A stretch of 64,000 nucleotides of DNA from Rhodospirillaceae bacterium (GCA_018701215.1 JABIWH010000022.1:38021-102020); one strand, 5' to 3'; positions 33,934-43,604 are shown, numbered from the stretch's first letter. Numbers and translations: made by a program. Notes: generated from the sequence alone by a model not told the origin.

Positions 33934-34941
33934 TTACTGCAGGTGGATGTCCTGCATTAGTTTGACATTGTAATAGCGGGCATCATCCATTGCATTGGGC
34001 ACCTTGCCGGCGGCAAAGGCCTTGGTCAGACTGCTGACCGCATCATCAATGCTGTGGCGCGGGGTGAAGCCCAGCTCCCGCTGCATCTTGGCGGACGAGA
34101 CATGGTACGAGCGGTTGTCGTCCGTCGGTGTGGTTATAATATCCACCGACTCGCCCACGTTGGAACGCACCATCTCGGCAATTTGGCTGACCGTGTGGTT
34201 CTCGTAACCCGCGTTAAAGACCTTACCGTCGATCACCTCATCGGGATATTGCAGGCATTCCACATAGAGATCGGTCATATCCTCGACGTTGATATTCGGA
34301 CGCTTCTGCTCGCCGCCAAAAACCGTTATTTTGTTGTTGTTGATGGCGTGGTTGGTCAGGATATTGACGGTCAGATCCAGGCGCAGGCGCGGGGCATAAC
34401 CGCAGACCGTGGCCGGGCGCAGGGTCAGGGTCACGAAACCAGGTTCGCGCTCCTGATCGAGGACCTCTTCGCACATGGCCTTGAACTTGGAATAGTCGGT
34501 CAAGGGTTCCAGCAGCAAATCCTCGGTGACGTTTTCCGTGCTCTTGATACCGTAGACGGAGGACGATGAAGCGTAAATGAAGCGCCGCGCGCCGGCATCC
34601 TTGGCGGCCCGGACCAGGGGGCGAAAGCAGTCAAAATTGATCGATTTGCCCAAATCCGGGTTTAGCTCGAAACTGGGATCATTGGAAATGCAGGCCAGAT
34701 GGATCACCGCATCGGCGTTTTCCACCGCCTTGGCCACCGCTTTTGGGTCGCGGATATCGCCTTTGATGCAATGTAGATTGGGGTGCTCGCCGACGCCGTT
34801 GAACACTTCCATGCCATAGATGAACAGATCCAGCACGGTGACATCATGGCCGGCCGCCAACAGCTTCGGGATCAGGCACGAGCCCACATAGCCACCGCCG
34901 CCGGTTACCATCACGTTCATTGTCTTGCTGGACTGGTTCAT
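33934..34941 (-). CDS. NAD-dependent epimerase/dehydratase
   Basis: A 335-residue extended SDR acting on nucleotide sugars. The cofactor motif VTGGGGYVGSCL is at the N-terminus, and the active site shows ASSSSVYG followed by DYSKFK (Tyr and Lys of YxxxK). Also typical are RPATVCGYAPRLRLDLTVN and NINVEDMTDLYVECL. It may be an epimerase such as the one in GDP/ADP-heptose pathways or a dehydratase/reductase; sequence alone does not decide. The ATG overlaps the SIS gene stop by four bases (ATGA), so it is the last gene of a three-gene operon with the SIS isomerase and the kinase-nucleotidyltransferase. Confidence 0.88.
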   Translation of the reverse strand: MNQSSKTMNVMVTGGGGYVGSCLIPKLLAAGHDVTVLDLFIYGMEVFNGVGEHPNLHCIKGDIRDPKAVAKAVENADAVIHLACISNDPSFELNPDLGKSINFDCFRPLVRAAKDAGARRFIYASSSSVYGIKSTENVTEDLLLEPLTDYSKFKAMCEEVLDQEREPGFVTLTLRPATVCGYAPRLRLDLTVNILTNHAINNNKITVFGGEQKRPNINVEDMTDLYVECLQYPDEVIDGKVFNAGYENHTVSQIAEMVRSNVGESVDIITTPTDDNRSYHVSSAKMQRELGFTPRHSIDDAVSSLTKAFAAGKVPNAMDDARYYNVKLMQDIHLQ

Positions 34942-35594
34942 GCCACGCCCCTTTCCTTTACAGGTGTCTCAACAGATTTGTTCCAAAGGCCCGATTGGGC
35001 CGACCAGCCCATGAAGATGTCCAACAAAGCGTGGATCAGGCCGCCATGCACCACCTCGACGAAGCCATATTCGCCGGAAGGGACATAAAGATTGTAGTCG
35101 CCCATTTGCCGCAGCTTGTTATCCGCCCCCAGACCCGAGAAGGTCAGTACGCTACAGCCCTTGGCCCGTGCCGCGCGCACGGCCTTGACGATGTTGTCGG
35201 AGTTGCCCGATGACGAGATCGCGACCAACATATCGCCTTGCGCGCCAAAATATTCGATCTGCTTGGCGAATACCTGGTCATAGCCTTCATCGTTGCTAAG
35301 CGCGGTTAGCGCGGCGGCATCATTGAATGCCAGGGCCGGCACTTTGCCGTTCTTGGAGAAATCCAGCGCCATGTGCGAGGCGATGGAGGCTGAGGCGCCA
35401 TTGCCCACGAACATCATCTTGCCATCGCCCTCACGAAAGCCGGCAAACTGCTCGATCATGATGGGGAACAAATCGGCCATGCTGATTTCTTCGCCTTGTG
35501 CATCCGTGACCACGGTCTGTTCCGGCAGACGGGCCAATTCGCCAAAATAGTCGCCGATCTTAGCCTGCATGGCCGCTACACTGTTGCTACGCAT
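34938..35594 (-). CDS. SIS-domain sugar isomerase, GmhA-like
   Basis: A 218-residue SIS-domain protein resembling D-sedoheptulose 7-phosphate isomerase (GmhA). The phosphosugar-binding motifs are MFVGNGASASIASHMALDFSKN and LVAISSSGNSDNIVKAV, and the C-terminal helix region ALLDIFMGW is in place. GmhA is the first step from sedoheptulose 7-phosphate to NDP-heptose. Here it is followed on the same strand by an epimerase and preceded by a fused kinase/nucleotidyltransferase, consistent with heptose nucleotide synthesis. Final substrate identity is inferred. Confidence 0.87.
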   Translation of the reverse strand: MRSNSVAAMQAKIGDYFGELARLPEQTVVTDAQGEEISMADLFPIMIEQFAGFREGDGKMMFVGNGASASIASHMALDFSKNGKVPALAFNDAAALTALSNDEGYDQVFAKQIEYFGAQGDMLVAISSSGNSDNIVKAVRAARAKGCSVLTFSGLGADNKLRQMGDYNLYVPSGEYGFVEVVHGGLIHALLDIFMGWSAQSGLWNKSVETPVKERGVA

Positions 35595-35646
35595 CCATTC
35601 GCCCCATTCTACTCATTCCACGAATTCAACCATTTACGTCAGCCAT

Positions 35647-37236
35647 CTACTTCAGCAGGGCCGTCAAGAATTTCATCAACGGCACCCGTTGTACCGATTG
35701 CCGGTGGCCGACAATGCCGACTTTCATGGCGCCAACCGCGTTGCCGATCAGACCGACCAGTTCCATGGGCACCCCCGATTGCACCAAGGGCGCTGTTACG
35801 GAGAGGAAGGCATCACCTGCGCCCACCGTATCCACCACTTGCCGGGTAAAAGCGGGCACCTTGCCCAAACCGTTTTTACTGTCAAAGGTCACGCAACCGT
35901 TTTGTCCATGGGTCACGATGATGCGGTCACAATCGATCAATTCCCGCAACGGACCTTGCACCAGGTCACTGACATCGGAAAAGCGGTCCCGTACGGCCAG
36001 GCGCGCTTCGGGTGCATCAATACAGACGTAGTCGGCGCGGGCATATTTGTTGACCGTGTTATAGCCATGATTGGCGCTATTGCTTTGCGCATTGACGGAC
36101 AGGAATTTGGAACGGCGGATAACCTGATCCACGGCCCGCTTCGTCATCATGCCGTGACCGAAGTCGTTAACCACCACCAGATCGAAATCGGCCGCGTATT
36201 CCGCGATCAGGCTGCAAACTTCATCTTCCTTGCGGCCGCTCAACGGTGTGTCGTCGAAATGATAGACCTCGAACAATTTGCGCATATGGCCGGGGTCCAC
36301 GAAACGGCACTTGCGGATCGTCGGCACGCCGGGCAGACGGATGAAATGCACATTCACATTCTGCACCACGGTGTCGAGGATCAAATCCTCATAGGAATCT
36401 TCCTCGCCGATGCAGGTAATGACATCAACCTGGTCGACAAATGATGCAACATGATTGGCCGAGGCTATAACGCCACCGGCAAACACCTCGCGCCCTTCAT
36501 AGCGGGAGGCGATGATATTCTCTTTCGCCGATTTACCCATCGGCGCGGCATATTGATATTCATCGATAATGGCCTCGCCGATCATCAATACGCGGTGTTC
36601 CTGTATGCCTTCCAGGGCCTGCACCACGCGGGCGGCGACATCGTCTTCCCGCAGGCCGGCAAGATAGTCGGTGACCTCCGAGTCATAGACATTGAGGTGC
36701 CGGTTGATCAGGGACGACGAAGAATCCGTAATATCATCGGTAAAAACGATACGGCCGCCAAAACTTTCGACCAGTTCCCGCTCGCGCCGAATGCCGCCCG
36801 TGATATCCTCGTCTTCATTGGCATAGTCCTGGCCCTTGACCATGATGGTAGGCCGGATAAAGCGCAGCACACCCTCGGCCGTGGACCAATTGGAAATGCC
36901 GACACCATCGACGCAACGCAACGCGGCGACCATCTCGGCCCGCGTCAATTCGGGGAAAACCGGACGCCCCGGACCCTTGTTGACATACCGATCCGCGGTC
37001 AGGGTCACGATCAGCAGATCACCTTCCGAACGGGCGGCCTCCAGATGGCGGACATGCCCCATATGCAACAGATCGAAAACACCATGCGCCAACACGACTT
37101 CGCCACCCGAGGCCCGGGTCTCGTCGGCCATGCGGGCCAATTCCTCGATGCCGCGGATTTTCTCACGCGCGGTTGCCGGCGGGCCGGAGTTGCCTCCAGA
37201 TGCATCACGTTTTACATCAAGCAATTCGATAGTCAT
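35647..37236 (-). CDS. Bifunctional nucleotidyltransferase-PfkB kinase, HldE-like with swapped domain order
   Basis: A 529-residue fusion. Residues about 45-185 are a cytidylyltransferase-type domain with LAHGVFDLLHMGHVRHLEAA (HxGH in LHMGH) and IMVKGQDYANE. Residues about 210-529 are a PfkB/ribokinase-type kinase with HRVLMIGEAIIDEYQY, VFAGGVIASANHVA and the anion-hole motif VVDTVGAGDAF near residue 470. Canonical HldE (heptose 7-phosphate kinase/heptose 1-phosphate adenylyltransferase) has the kinase first and the transferase last, so this is the reverse order. With GmhA-like and epimerase genes next to it, a heptose-type substrate is likely. Confidence 0.85.
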   Translation of the reverse strand: MTIELLDVKRDASGGNSGPPATAREKIRGIEELARMADETRASGGEVVLAHGVFDLLHMGHVRHLEAARSEGDLLIVTLTADRYVNKGPGRPVFPELTRAEMVAALRCVDGVGISNWSTAEGVLRFIRPTIMVKGQDYANEDEDITGGIRRERELVESFGGRIVFTDDITDSSSSLINRHLNVYDSEVTDYLAGLREDDVAARVVQALEGIQEHRVLMIGEAIIDEYQYAAPMGKSAKENIIASRYEGREVFAGGVIASANHVASFVDQVDVITCIGEEDSYEDLILDTVVQNVNVHFIRLPGVPTIRKCRFVDPGHMRKLFEVYHFDDTPLSGRKEDEVCSLIAEYAADFDLVVVNDFGHGMMTKRAVDQVIRRSKFLSVNAQSNSANHGYNTVNKYARADYVCIDAPEARLAVRDRFSDVSDLVQGPLRELIDCDRIIVTHGQNGCVTFDSKNGLGKVPAFTRQVVDTVGAGDAFLSVTAPLVQSGVPMELVGLIGNAVGAMKVGIVGHRQSVQRVPLMKFLTALLK

Positions 37237-37373
37237 GCGCGGCGTTCCGTCTGATGAACAGTTTTACCAATAGCCACGGCGGGGCAATTCCATGCCGTGT
37301 TGGTTAAGTGTCCATCGTTGCGGTTAATACATCGTAAACCGGGCGGGTTTATCCACAGCGGCGGCAAATTCCG

Positions 37374-37403
37374 TTAACCAATCAGGTTCATCCTCCGTTA
37401 ACC
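37374..37403. promoter_or_regulatory. Two phased TTAACC motifs, CtrA-like half-sites
   Basis: TTAACC occurs at 37374-37379 and 37398-37403, 24 bases apart, upstream of the FlaEY-like gene, with further TTAA at 37314 and 37324. TTAACCAT-like half-sites are bound by CtrA, the alphaproteobacterial regulator of flagellar genes, but the full TTAA-N7-TTAA spacing is not met. Weak evidence. Confidence 0.25.
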
Positions 37404-37516
37404 GGTGGTTTGGCAAAATGGCAGATAGCGGAAAACCGTTTAGGAGTCCGCCATCCGGAGAGCTTCGCCTGTTCGGATAAATTGAAGATAACCGAGTTTA
37501 CGGGAACAACCAGGCA

Positions 37517-40285
37517 ATGGCCCTATCGCCGACAGGCAATAATGGATTCCAGATGGCGTCGTTTGATAACAACGTCCTGGGTGCCTATTATTCTTCCGGC
37601 GTCTCGCTGGGATTGGCGGGCAATGCCGCCAAGGTTCAGAGCGAACTGCTGAACGGCTCGTTCGCAACTGTCGATCCGGCGATCATCCCGCCTTGGACCA
37701 TTCCCGAGGCCCGGCCCTACGACCAGATGCTGCAACGCATCTTCTCATCCGGTCCATTGATTGATTTGACGGACCCCCGCGTCAACAACACCGCCGGCGA
37801 TGATCAATTCAAAAATCTGTTCGGTCTGTTTACCGGCCTGACCAAGCTGCGGGAAATGGCGACCTATGCCGAACAAGATTCCGGCGCATCAACACGTGCC
37901 AGCTTATTGCAACATCGCTTTGAAGGCTATTTGGACGAAGTTAAGGGGTTTGTCAGCGATCTCGAATTCGAAGATACCACACTGCTATATGGTCTGAAGA
38001 CCACATCGATAACCTCGACCCAGGCTTTTCCCAAGGATCCGAAGTACACCACGCCGTTTCATATGTCCGCCGAAGTGTCGCAGGTACGCGGAGATGCCAT
38101 TGCCGGTTTGACCGGCACGGAAACCTTTGACATCACGGTGGTGAATTCTGTCGAAACTAAGGTCATCAATATTGATCTATCGGCGGTTAGCGGCACCTTG
38201 AACGTGGATAACGTCACCGACTACATCAACACGCAGCTGACGGCCAACAGCGTTACCTCGTCGGTCGTGGTGGAGCGTTTTAACGAAGATTCCTACGGCT
38301 TCCATTTGAAACTGAATGATACGGAAACCGTGTCATTCGGTAATGCCTCCGACGCCACGCCCAGTATCTACATCGCTGGCACCAATAATGTGGGCGACTA
38401 CGCCTCGGGCTTTACAACGAAATATGATGATCTGGGCAATACCGATCCCAATCTGGCCTTCCGTTCAGAAACCGATACGACCGAGGCCGATAGCGCCAAG
38501 GCCGTGGCGGTGGACAGCCAGGGCATGGTCTATACCGTCGGCTCCTCCTCCGGTGATCTGGAAGGCCTCGCCAACCAGGCGGAGAACGATGCCTATTTAC
38601 GCAAATATGATGCCGCCGGCGAACTGGTCTGGTCGCGGTTGTTGGGCGCCACCGATGACGCAAATGGATTTTCCGTCGCCGTGGATGCCAACGACGAGGT
38701 CATAATCGCCGGCACCGTAAGGGGCAATTTAAGCGCGACTTCATATGGCGGGAATTATGACAGTTTCGTAACCAAGTTTGATGGCGACGGCACTGAGCAA
38801 TGGACCCGCCAGGCGGCACCCTATGCCAATGACGGCGCCCTGGCCCTAACCACCGATGCCAGCGGAAATATTTTTGTCGCGGGCCAGACCTATTCGGAAA
38901 TCGGCAGTGGCGTGACCCATGCCGGCGGCTCGGATGGCTATCTGAGCAAGCTGGACAGCAGCGGCACATTGGTTTGGAACAAACAATTTGGCGGCACCGG
39001 CGACGACCGCGCCACCGCCGTTTCGGTGGACGGTTCGGGCAACATTTATGTCGCGGGCGAAAAAGACGGCAACGCGGTTCTGCAGCGTTATGTGGACAGT
39101 GATGCCTCGCAAACGCCGGAATGGGAAGTTGATCTGGGCGCCTTGAATACCGACGGCACGGTTACCGGTATCGCGGTGGGCAGCAGCGGCAATGTCTATG
39201 TCTCGGGCCAGACCACGAATACGGCTCTTTCAGGCTCCATCGTGAATGCGCATTCGGGCGGCAGCGATGGCTTTGTCACGCAAATCGTGGATTCAGGCGG
39301 TTCCGCCGCGGTGGGCTGGACCACTTATGTGGGCAGCAGCGGCACGGACGCGGTCAACGGCGTCGCGGTTAAGGCCTCGGTGGGCGCGGATGAAATTTAC
39401 CTGACCGGCGCCACCGATGGCGCCATTGATGGCGGCGCGGTGGCAAACGCACAGGATGCCTTTGTCGTGAAACTGGACAACACCGGCGGAGAGGTCTGGG
39501 CCAACCAGGAACACGGCGCGGTCGTGCAAAGCGGCAACGCCATCGCATTTGACGACACCGGCAGTTCCGTCATCAGCCGCCTCGGCCTGTCCACGGGTGA
39601 GTTGCCCGCGACACCGCCGACCGAAATTTTAAGTCTGACAACCTTGCGTCCAGGACAGTATTTCTCGATCCGGGTCAATGGTGGCGAAACCAAGCAGATT
39701 GCAGTGGAGACCGATGACAGCCTTGGTTTCCTGTCATACAAGATCAATAAGGCCTTGGGCGGTGTCTTGGGCAGCTTCGGCACCTCCACCATCGAGCGTG
39801 GTACGAATGAATCCTCGCTCAAGATCGAGGCAAAGAACGGCGCGGTGGTTGAAATTCTTGCCGGGCCGGAAGGCTTCGATGCCTTGGCACCACTGGGTTT
39901 GAGGGAAGCCGTTCTCTATGGCACGCCGCTAGGCCTGGAGGATGAGGAAGAAGAAGAGCTTGAATCTTCGGTTTTCGAGGTTGGGTTCTCCGATCAAATG
40001 TCTCTGATGACACCACAAAAGGCGGCGGACTCCGGTATTCTGATCGACAATGCCTTGCGTGAAATTCGCAAGATGTTCCGCTTCATCGCCATCGGTCCGG
40101 AAGACGAAAGTGCCAAGAACGGCCTACCCGCCTTGAAGCCGGCGGATGCGGAACGCATCGCCCAGATGCAAGGTGCTCTTGGCGCCATGGCCGGCCTGGC
40201 CAGTTCCATGAATCTGACCAATCAGATGCGCCAGCAAGGTCTGGGCGGCGGCAGCACACAAAACATGCTGAACATCGTCACGTAG
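37517..40285 (+). CDS. FlaEY-like protein with beta-propeller repeats and flagellin-IN-like domains
   Basis: A 922-residue protein with no clear signal peptide or membrane segment. The N-terminal 190 residues are unassigned helices; residues about 195-285 (FDITVVNSVETKVINIDL...LKLNDTETVSFG) and 700-800 (PGQYFSIRVNGGETKQIAVE...SLKIEAKNGAVVEIL) look like the flagellin-IN motif of hook-associated proteins. Between them lie at least six SBBP-type beta-propeller repeats, such as AVDSQGMVYTVG, TDASGNIFVAGQ and SVDGSGNIYVAG. A run of Glu (DEEEEEELE) precedes the C-terminal helical part. This layout resembles alphaproteobacterial proteins annotated FlaEY, linked to flagellin handling. The sugar genes beside it could serve flagellin glycosylation, as in Caulobacter; this is inference. 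Confidence 0.72.
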   Translation: MALSPTGNNGFQMASFDNNVLGAYYSSGVSLGLAGNAAKVQSELLNGSFATVDPAIIPPWTIPEARPYDQMLQRIFSSGPLIDLTDPRVNNTAGDDQFKNLFGLFTGLTKLREMATYAEQDSGASTRASLLQHRFEGYLDEVKGFVSDLEFEDTTLLYGLKTTSITSTQAFPKDPKYTTPFHMSAEVSQVRGDAIAGLTGTETFDITVVNSVETKVINIDLSAVSGTLNVDNVTDYINTQLTANSVTSSVVVERFNEDSYGFHLKLNDTETVSFGNASDATPSIYIAGTNNVGDYASGFTTKYDDLGNTDPNLAFRSETDTTEADSAKAVAVDSQGMVYTVGSSSGDLEGLANQAENDAYLRKYDAAGELVWSRLLGATDDANGFSVAVDANDEVIIAGTVRGNLSATSYGGNYDSFVTKFDGDGTEQWTRQAAPYANDGALALTTDASGNIFVAGQTYSEIGSGVTHAGGSDGYLSKLDSSGTLVWNKQFGGTGDDRATAVSVDGSGNIYVAGEKDGNAVLQRYVDSDASQTPEWEVDLGALNTDGTVTGIAVGSSGNVYVSGQTTNTALSGSIVNAHSGGSDGFVTQIVDSGGSAAVGWTTYVGSSGTDAVNGVAVKASVGADEIYLTGATDGAIDGGAVANAQDAFVVKLDNTGGEVWANQEHGAVVQSGNAIAFDDTGSSVISRLGLSTGELPATPPTEILSLTTLRPGQYFSIRVNGGETKQIAVETDDSLGFLSYKINKALGGVLGSFGTSTIERGTNESSLKIEAKNGAVVEILAGPEGFDALAPLGLREAVLYGTPLGLEDEEEEELESSVFEVGFSDQMSLMTPQKAADSGILIDNALREIRKMFRFIAIGPEDESAKNGLPALKPADAERIAQMQGALGAMAGLASSMNLTNQMRQQGLGGGSTQNMLNIVT

Positions 40286-40305
40286 ATTTTTCTTCTCCCG
40301 CGCTT

Positions 40306-40331
40306 GTGCGCCCAGACCGTTTTGGGCGCAC
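40306..40331. terminator. Inverted repeat between converging genes
   Basis: GTGCGCCCA (40306-40314) and TGGGCGCAC (40323-40331) form a perfect 9-bp stem with an 8-base loop between the FlaEY-like gene and dnaE2, which converge here. There is no following run of T on either strand, so terminator function is uncertain. Confidence 0.4.
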
Positions 40332-40405
40332 CGCTCCGAGAGGGCGGCGCAGTTGCGTTAGGTCGCCGTCGTGGCCTGGACTGCACGATTACACGCGACA
40401 CATCG

Positions 40406-43400
40406 CTAACGAAAGCTGCGGGCCTGGGGGATGGGTGCCGCCGGGTTGGCGTTGCGCGGATGGCCCGTGCGGCGCCGGCGGGCGAATGGCTGCTGCCCGT
40501 TTGCAGCAGCGGGATCTTCACGCAGTCGATCCAGATCAACGGACAGATCGACAAGCTCCTCGGCCAGAATGTGGATTACCATGCCCTCACGCTCCAGCCG
40601 TCCCCGCGCCGCCAACAGGCGGGCTGACAGCACGATCCGGCGATGGCTCTCGAATACCGGCGGGCGCACGATGATATTGGCAACGGCGCCTTCGTCCTCG
40701 ATGGTAATAAAAATCACCCCGCTGGCGGTGGCCGGCCGCTGCCGCACCAGAACCAGACCGGCGACCGTGACCCTGGCGCCTGCTTGAAAATTCAACAGCG
40801 CTTCGTTCTCAACAATGCCCCGCTGATCCAGAACCGGGCGCAACAGCCGCAGAGGATGGTCCTTCAGGGACAGGCGCAGGTTGGCGTAATCCTGTACTAC
40901 CTGTTCACCGATAGGCATATCCGGCAGGGCAACCTCGGCCTCTTTGGGAGCATGCGCACTGGGCGGCTGAACCTGGGCCGCGGCAAACAGGGGCAGTTCG
41001 GGCTGGTTCAGACGCTTCAGGGCCCAGAGCGCTTGCCGGCGGTCCAACCCGGTGGAACGCCAGGCATCGGCGTCCGCCAGCTTTTCCAGGGCGCCCGCGC
41101 CAAGGCCGGTGCGCCGCCACAAATCCTCCGGATATTCATAACGGCCCCCTCGTTCAGGCGCCCGTTCAGCCATCAGAACCTCGGCGGCGGCTTCTCGAAA
41201 GCGCCTGATCTGGCGCAGGCCCAAGCGCAGAGCCCCCGCCTCCATCGTGCAATCCCAATCCGAATGATTGATATCCACGGGCAGAACTTCCGCGCCGTGT
41301 TCACGGGCATCGCGCACGATTTGCGCCGGAGCGTAGAAACCCATGGGCTGGCTGTTCAACAGGGCGCAGGCGAAAACGGCGGGATAATGATGCTTCAGCC
41401 AGGCAGAGACATATACCAGCAGCGCGAAGGAGGCCGCATGACTTTCGGGAAAGCCGTATTCGCCAAAGCCCTCGATCTGTTTAAAGCAACGTTCGGCAAA
41501 ATCACGGTCGTAGCCGCGCGCCGCCATGCCCTCGATCATCTTGTGACGAAAGGTATGAATGGTGCCGGTATGGCGAAAGGTGGCCATGGCGCGGCGCAGG
41601 CGGTCGGCCTCGGACGGGGTAAAGCCGGCGGCGACGATGGCGATACGCATGGCCTGTTCCTGAAACAGCGGAATACCCAGGGTCTTGCCCAGCACATCTT
41701 CAAGGTCCTTGGAGGGATATTCCAGCCGCTCCTTGCCGGCGCGGCGGCGCAAATAGGGGTGCACCATGTCGCCCTGAATGGGCCCGGGGCGGACGATCGC
41801 CACCTCGATCACCAGATCATAGAAATTACGCGGGCGCAGGCGCGGCAGCATGGTCATCTGGGCCCGGCTTTCAACCTGAAAGACACCGATGGAATCGGCC
41901 CGGCACAGCATGTCGTAAACGCCGCTATCCTCCGCCGGCACCGTGGCCAAGCTCAGCTTCCGGCCATGGTGCCGTTCGATCAGCTCAAAACCCTTGCGGA
42001 TACAGGTCAGCATGCCCAGGGACAGCAGATCGATCTTTAGAATACCCAGGGCGTCCAGATCGTTCTTGTCCCATTCGATCACCGTGCGGTCCGCCATGGC
42101 CGCGTTGGTGATGGGGACAACTTCGGACAAGGCGCCACGGGTAATAACAAACCCGCCCACGTGTTGCGATAGATGGCGGGGAAAGCCAGTCAGCTCGCGG
42201 GCCAGATGGATCGCCATGGCCACGGTGGGATCATCGGGGTTCAGGCCGATTTCGCGCACCTTGTCACCCTCGACCTGCTCGCCGCCCCAACCCCAGACAT
42301 TATCGGCCAGGGCACCGACCGCATCCAGGGACAGGCCCAGGGCCTTGCCGACCTCGCGGATGGCACTTTTGGCCCGATAGCTGATCACCGTGGCGGTCAT
42401 GCCGGCGCGCGTACGGCCATATTTTTCATAGACGTACTGAATGACTTCTTCGCGGCGCTCGTGTTCGAAATCCACATCAATGTCGGGGGGCTCGTCACGC
42501 TCGGCCGAGATAAAGCGTTCAAACAACAGATCCAGGCGGGCGGGATCGACGGCGGTGATGCCAAGGCAATAGCAAACGGCCGAATTGGCGGCCGAGCCCC
42601 GGCCCTGGCACAGAATGCCCCGCTCGCGGGCAAACCGGACAATGTCATGTACCGTCAGGAAATAGGGCGCGTAATCCAGCTCGCCGATCAGAGCCAATTC
42701 GTGGCGCAACAGATCGCGCACGTTCGCCTCGATCGCCGCGCCATAACGTTCCCGGGCACCGATCCAGGTCAGGCGCTGCAATTCCTCTTGCGCGGTACGG
42801 CCCGCGGGTACCGGCTCGGCGGGGTATTCATAGCGTAGCTCGTCCAGGGAGAAATGGCAGCGTTCCGCAAGTTCTACCGTCCGCGCCACGGCGCCTGGGA
42901 AATCGGCGAACAGACGGGCCATTTCGTCGGCGGCTTTCAAATGCCGCTCGGCATTGGCATCGAGATGGAAGCCGGCCTCGGCCAGGGTGCAATGTTCCCT
43001 AATGCAGCACAGAACGTCTTGCAGGGGGCGGCGGCCGGGGCTGTGATAATGCACATCGTTGGTCGCCAACAAGGGCGTAGCCGCAGCTTCGGCCAATGCG
43101 GCAAGCCGGGCCAGGCGGCGGCGGTCGTCGCCTGAATAAAGATAATGACCAGCCAGATAGCAGTGCCCCGGCCAGTGCCGGCCCAGCTTTTCAAGCAGTT
43201 TGGCAAAAGTTTCATCTGGCTTGGAGGGCGGCAGAATAACAAAAATCTGGCCCTGGTCGTGGCCCAGAACATCATCCAGGTCGAGCCAGCATTCACCCTT
43301 GGGTGCCCGCCGCCGGCCCACGGTCAGCAATCGCGACAGCCGGCCATAAGCAGCCCGGTCGGTGGGAAAACACAACAGGCTCAGGCCATCTTGCAAATCC

Positions 43401-43600
43401 AGCCGCGCGCCCACCAGCAGGCGGATGCCGGCGGACTTTGCCCCCACATGGGCCCGGACCACGCCGGCCAGGCTGTTGCGGTCCGTGATGGCGATAGCGG
43501 ACAGCCCCAGGGCGGCGGCGGTAATGGCCAGCTCGTCCGGGTGAGAGCCGCCGCGCAGGAAGCTGAAGTTGGAGGTGACTTGCAATTCGGCGTAGGTCAT
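40406..43600 (-). CDS. dnaE2: Error-prone DNA polymerase DnaE2 (ImuC)
   Basis: A 1064-residue C-family polymerase alpha subunit of the DnaE2/ImuC type, which performs SOS mutagenic translesion synthesis together with ImuA and ImuB. It begins with the PHP domain (TYAELQVTSNFSFLRGGSHPDELA) and carries polymerase motifs GRGSAANSAVCYCLGITAVDPARLDLLFERF and PPDIDVDFEHERREEVIQYVYEKYGR (catalytic acidic residues in DIDVDFE), QEQAMRIAIVAAGF and the OB-fold near the C-terminus (VTVAGLVLVRQRP). The ATG at 43600 lies four bases after the imuB stop. No truncation. The extra in-frame sequence upstream is inside imuB and not part of the gene. Confidence 0.96.
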   Translation of the reverse strand: MTYAELQVTSNFSFLRGGSHPDELAITAAALGLSAIAITDRNSLAGVVRAHVGAKSAGIRLLVGARLDLQDGLSLLCFPTDRAAYGRLSRLLTVGRRRAPKGECWLDLDDVLGHDQGQIFVILPPSKPDETFAKLLEKLGRHWPGHCYLAGHYLYSGDDRRRLARLAALAEAAATPLLATNDVHYHSPGRRPLQDVLCCIREHCTLAEAGFHLDANAERHLKAADEMARLFADFPGAVARTVELAERCHFSLDELRYEYPAEPVPAGRTAQEELQRLTWIGARERYGAAIEANVRDLLRHELALIGELDYAPYFLTVHDIVRFARERGILCQGRGSAANSAVCYCLGITAVDPARLDLLFERFISAERDEPPDIDVDFEHERREEVIQYVYEKYGRTRAGMTATVISYRAKSAIREVGKALGLSLDAVGALADNVWGWGGEQVEGDKVREIGLNPDDPTVAMAIHLARELTGFPRHLSQHVGGFVITRGALSEVVPITNAAMADRTVIEWDKNDLDALGILKIDLLSLGMLTCIRKGFELIERHHGRKLSLATVPAEDSGVYDMLCRADSIGVFQVESRAQMTMLPRLRPRNFYDLVIEVAIVRPGPIQGDMVHPYLRRRAGKERLEYPSKDLEDVLGKTLGIPLFQEQAMRIAIVAAGFTPSEADRLRRAMATFRHTGTIHTFRHKMIEGMAARGYDRDFAERCFKQIEGFGEYGFPESHAASFALLVYVSAWLKHHYPAVFACALLNSQPMGFYAPAQIVRDAREHGAEVLPVDINHSDWDCTMEAGALRLGLRQIRRFREAAAEVLMAERAPERGGRYEYPEDLWRRTGLGAGALEKLADADAWRSTGLDRRQALWALKRLNQPELPLFAAAQVQPPSAHAPKEAEVALPDMPIGEQVVQDYANLRLSLKDHPLRLLRPVLDQRGIVENEALLNFQAGARVTVAGLVLVRQRPATASGVIFITIEDEGAVANIIVRPPVFESHRRIVLSARLLAARGRLEREGMVIHILAEELVDLSVDLDRLREDPAAANGQQPFARRRRTGHPRNANPAAPIPQARSFR

Positions 43601-43604
43601 GGCG

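Noticed and set aside
40643..42040. Long open frame of 465 codons on the plus strand
   Set aside because: It lies antisense to dnaE2; composition and lack of motifs mark it as a shadow.
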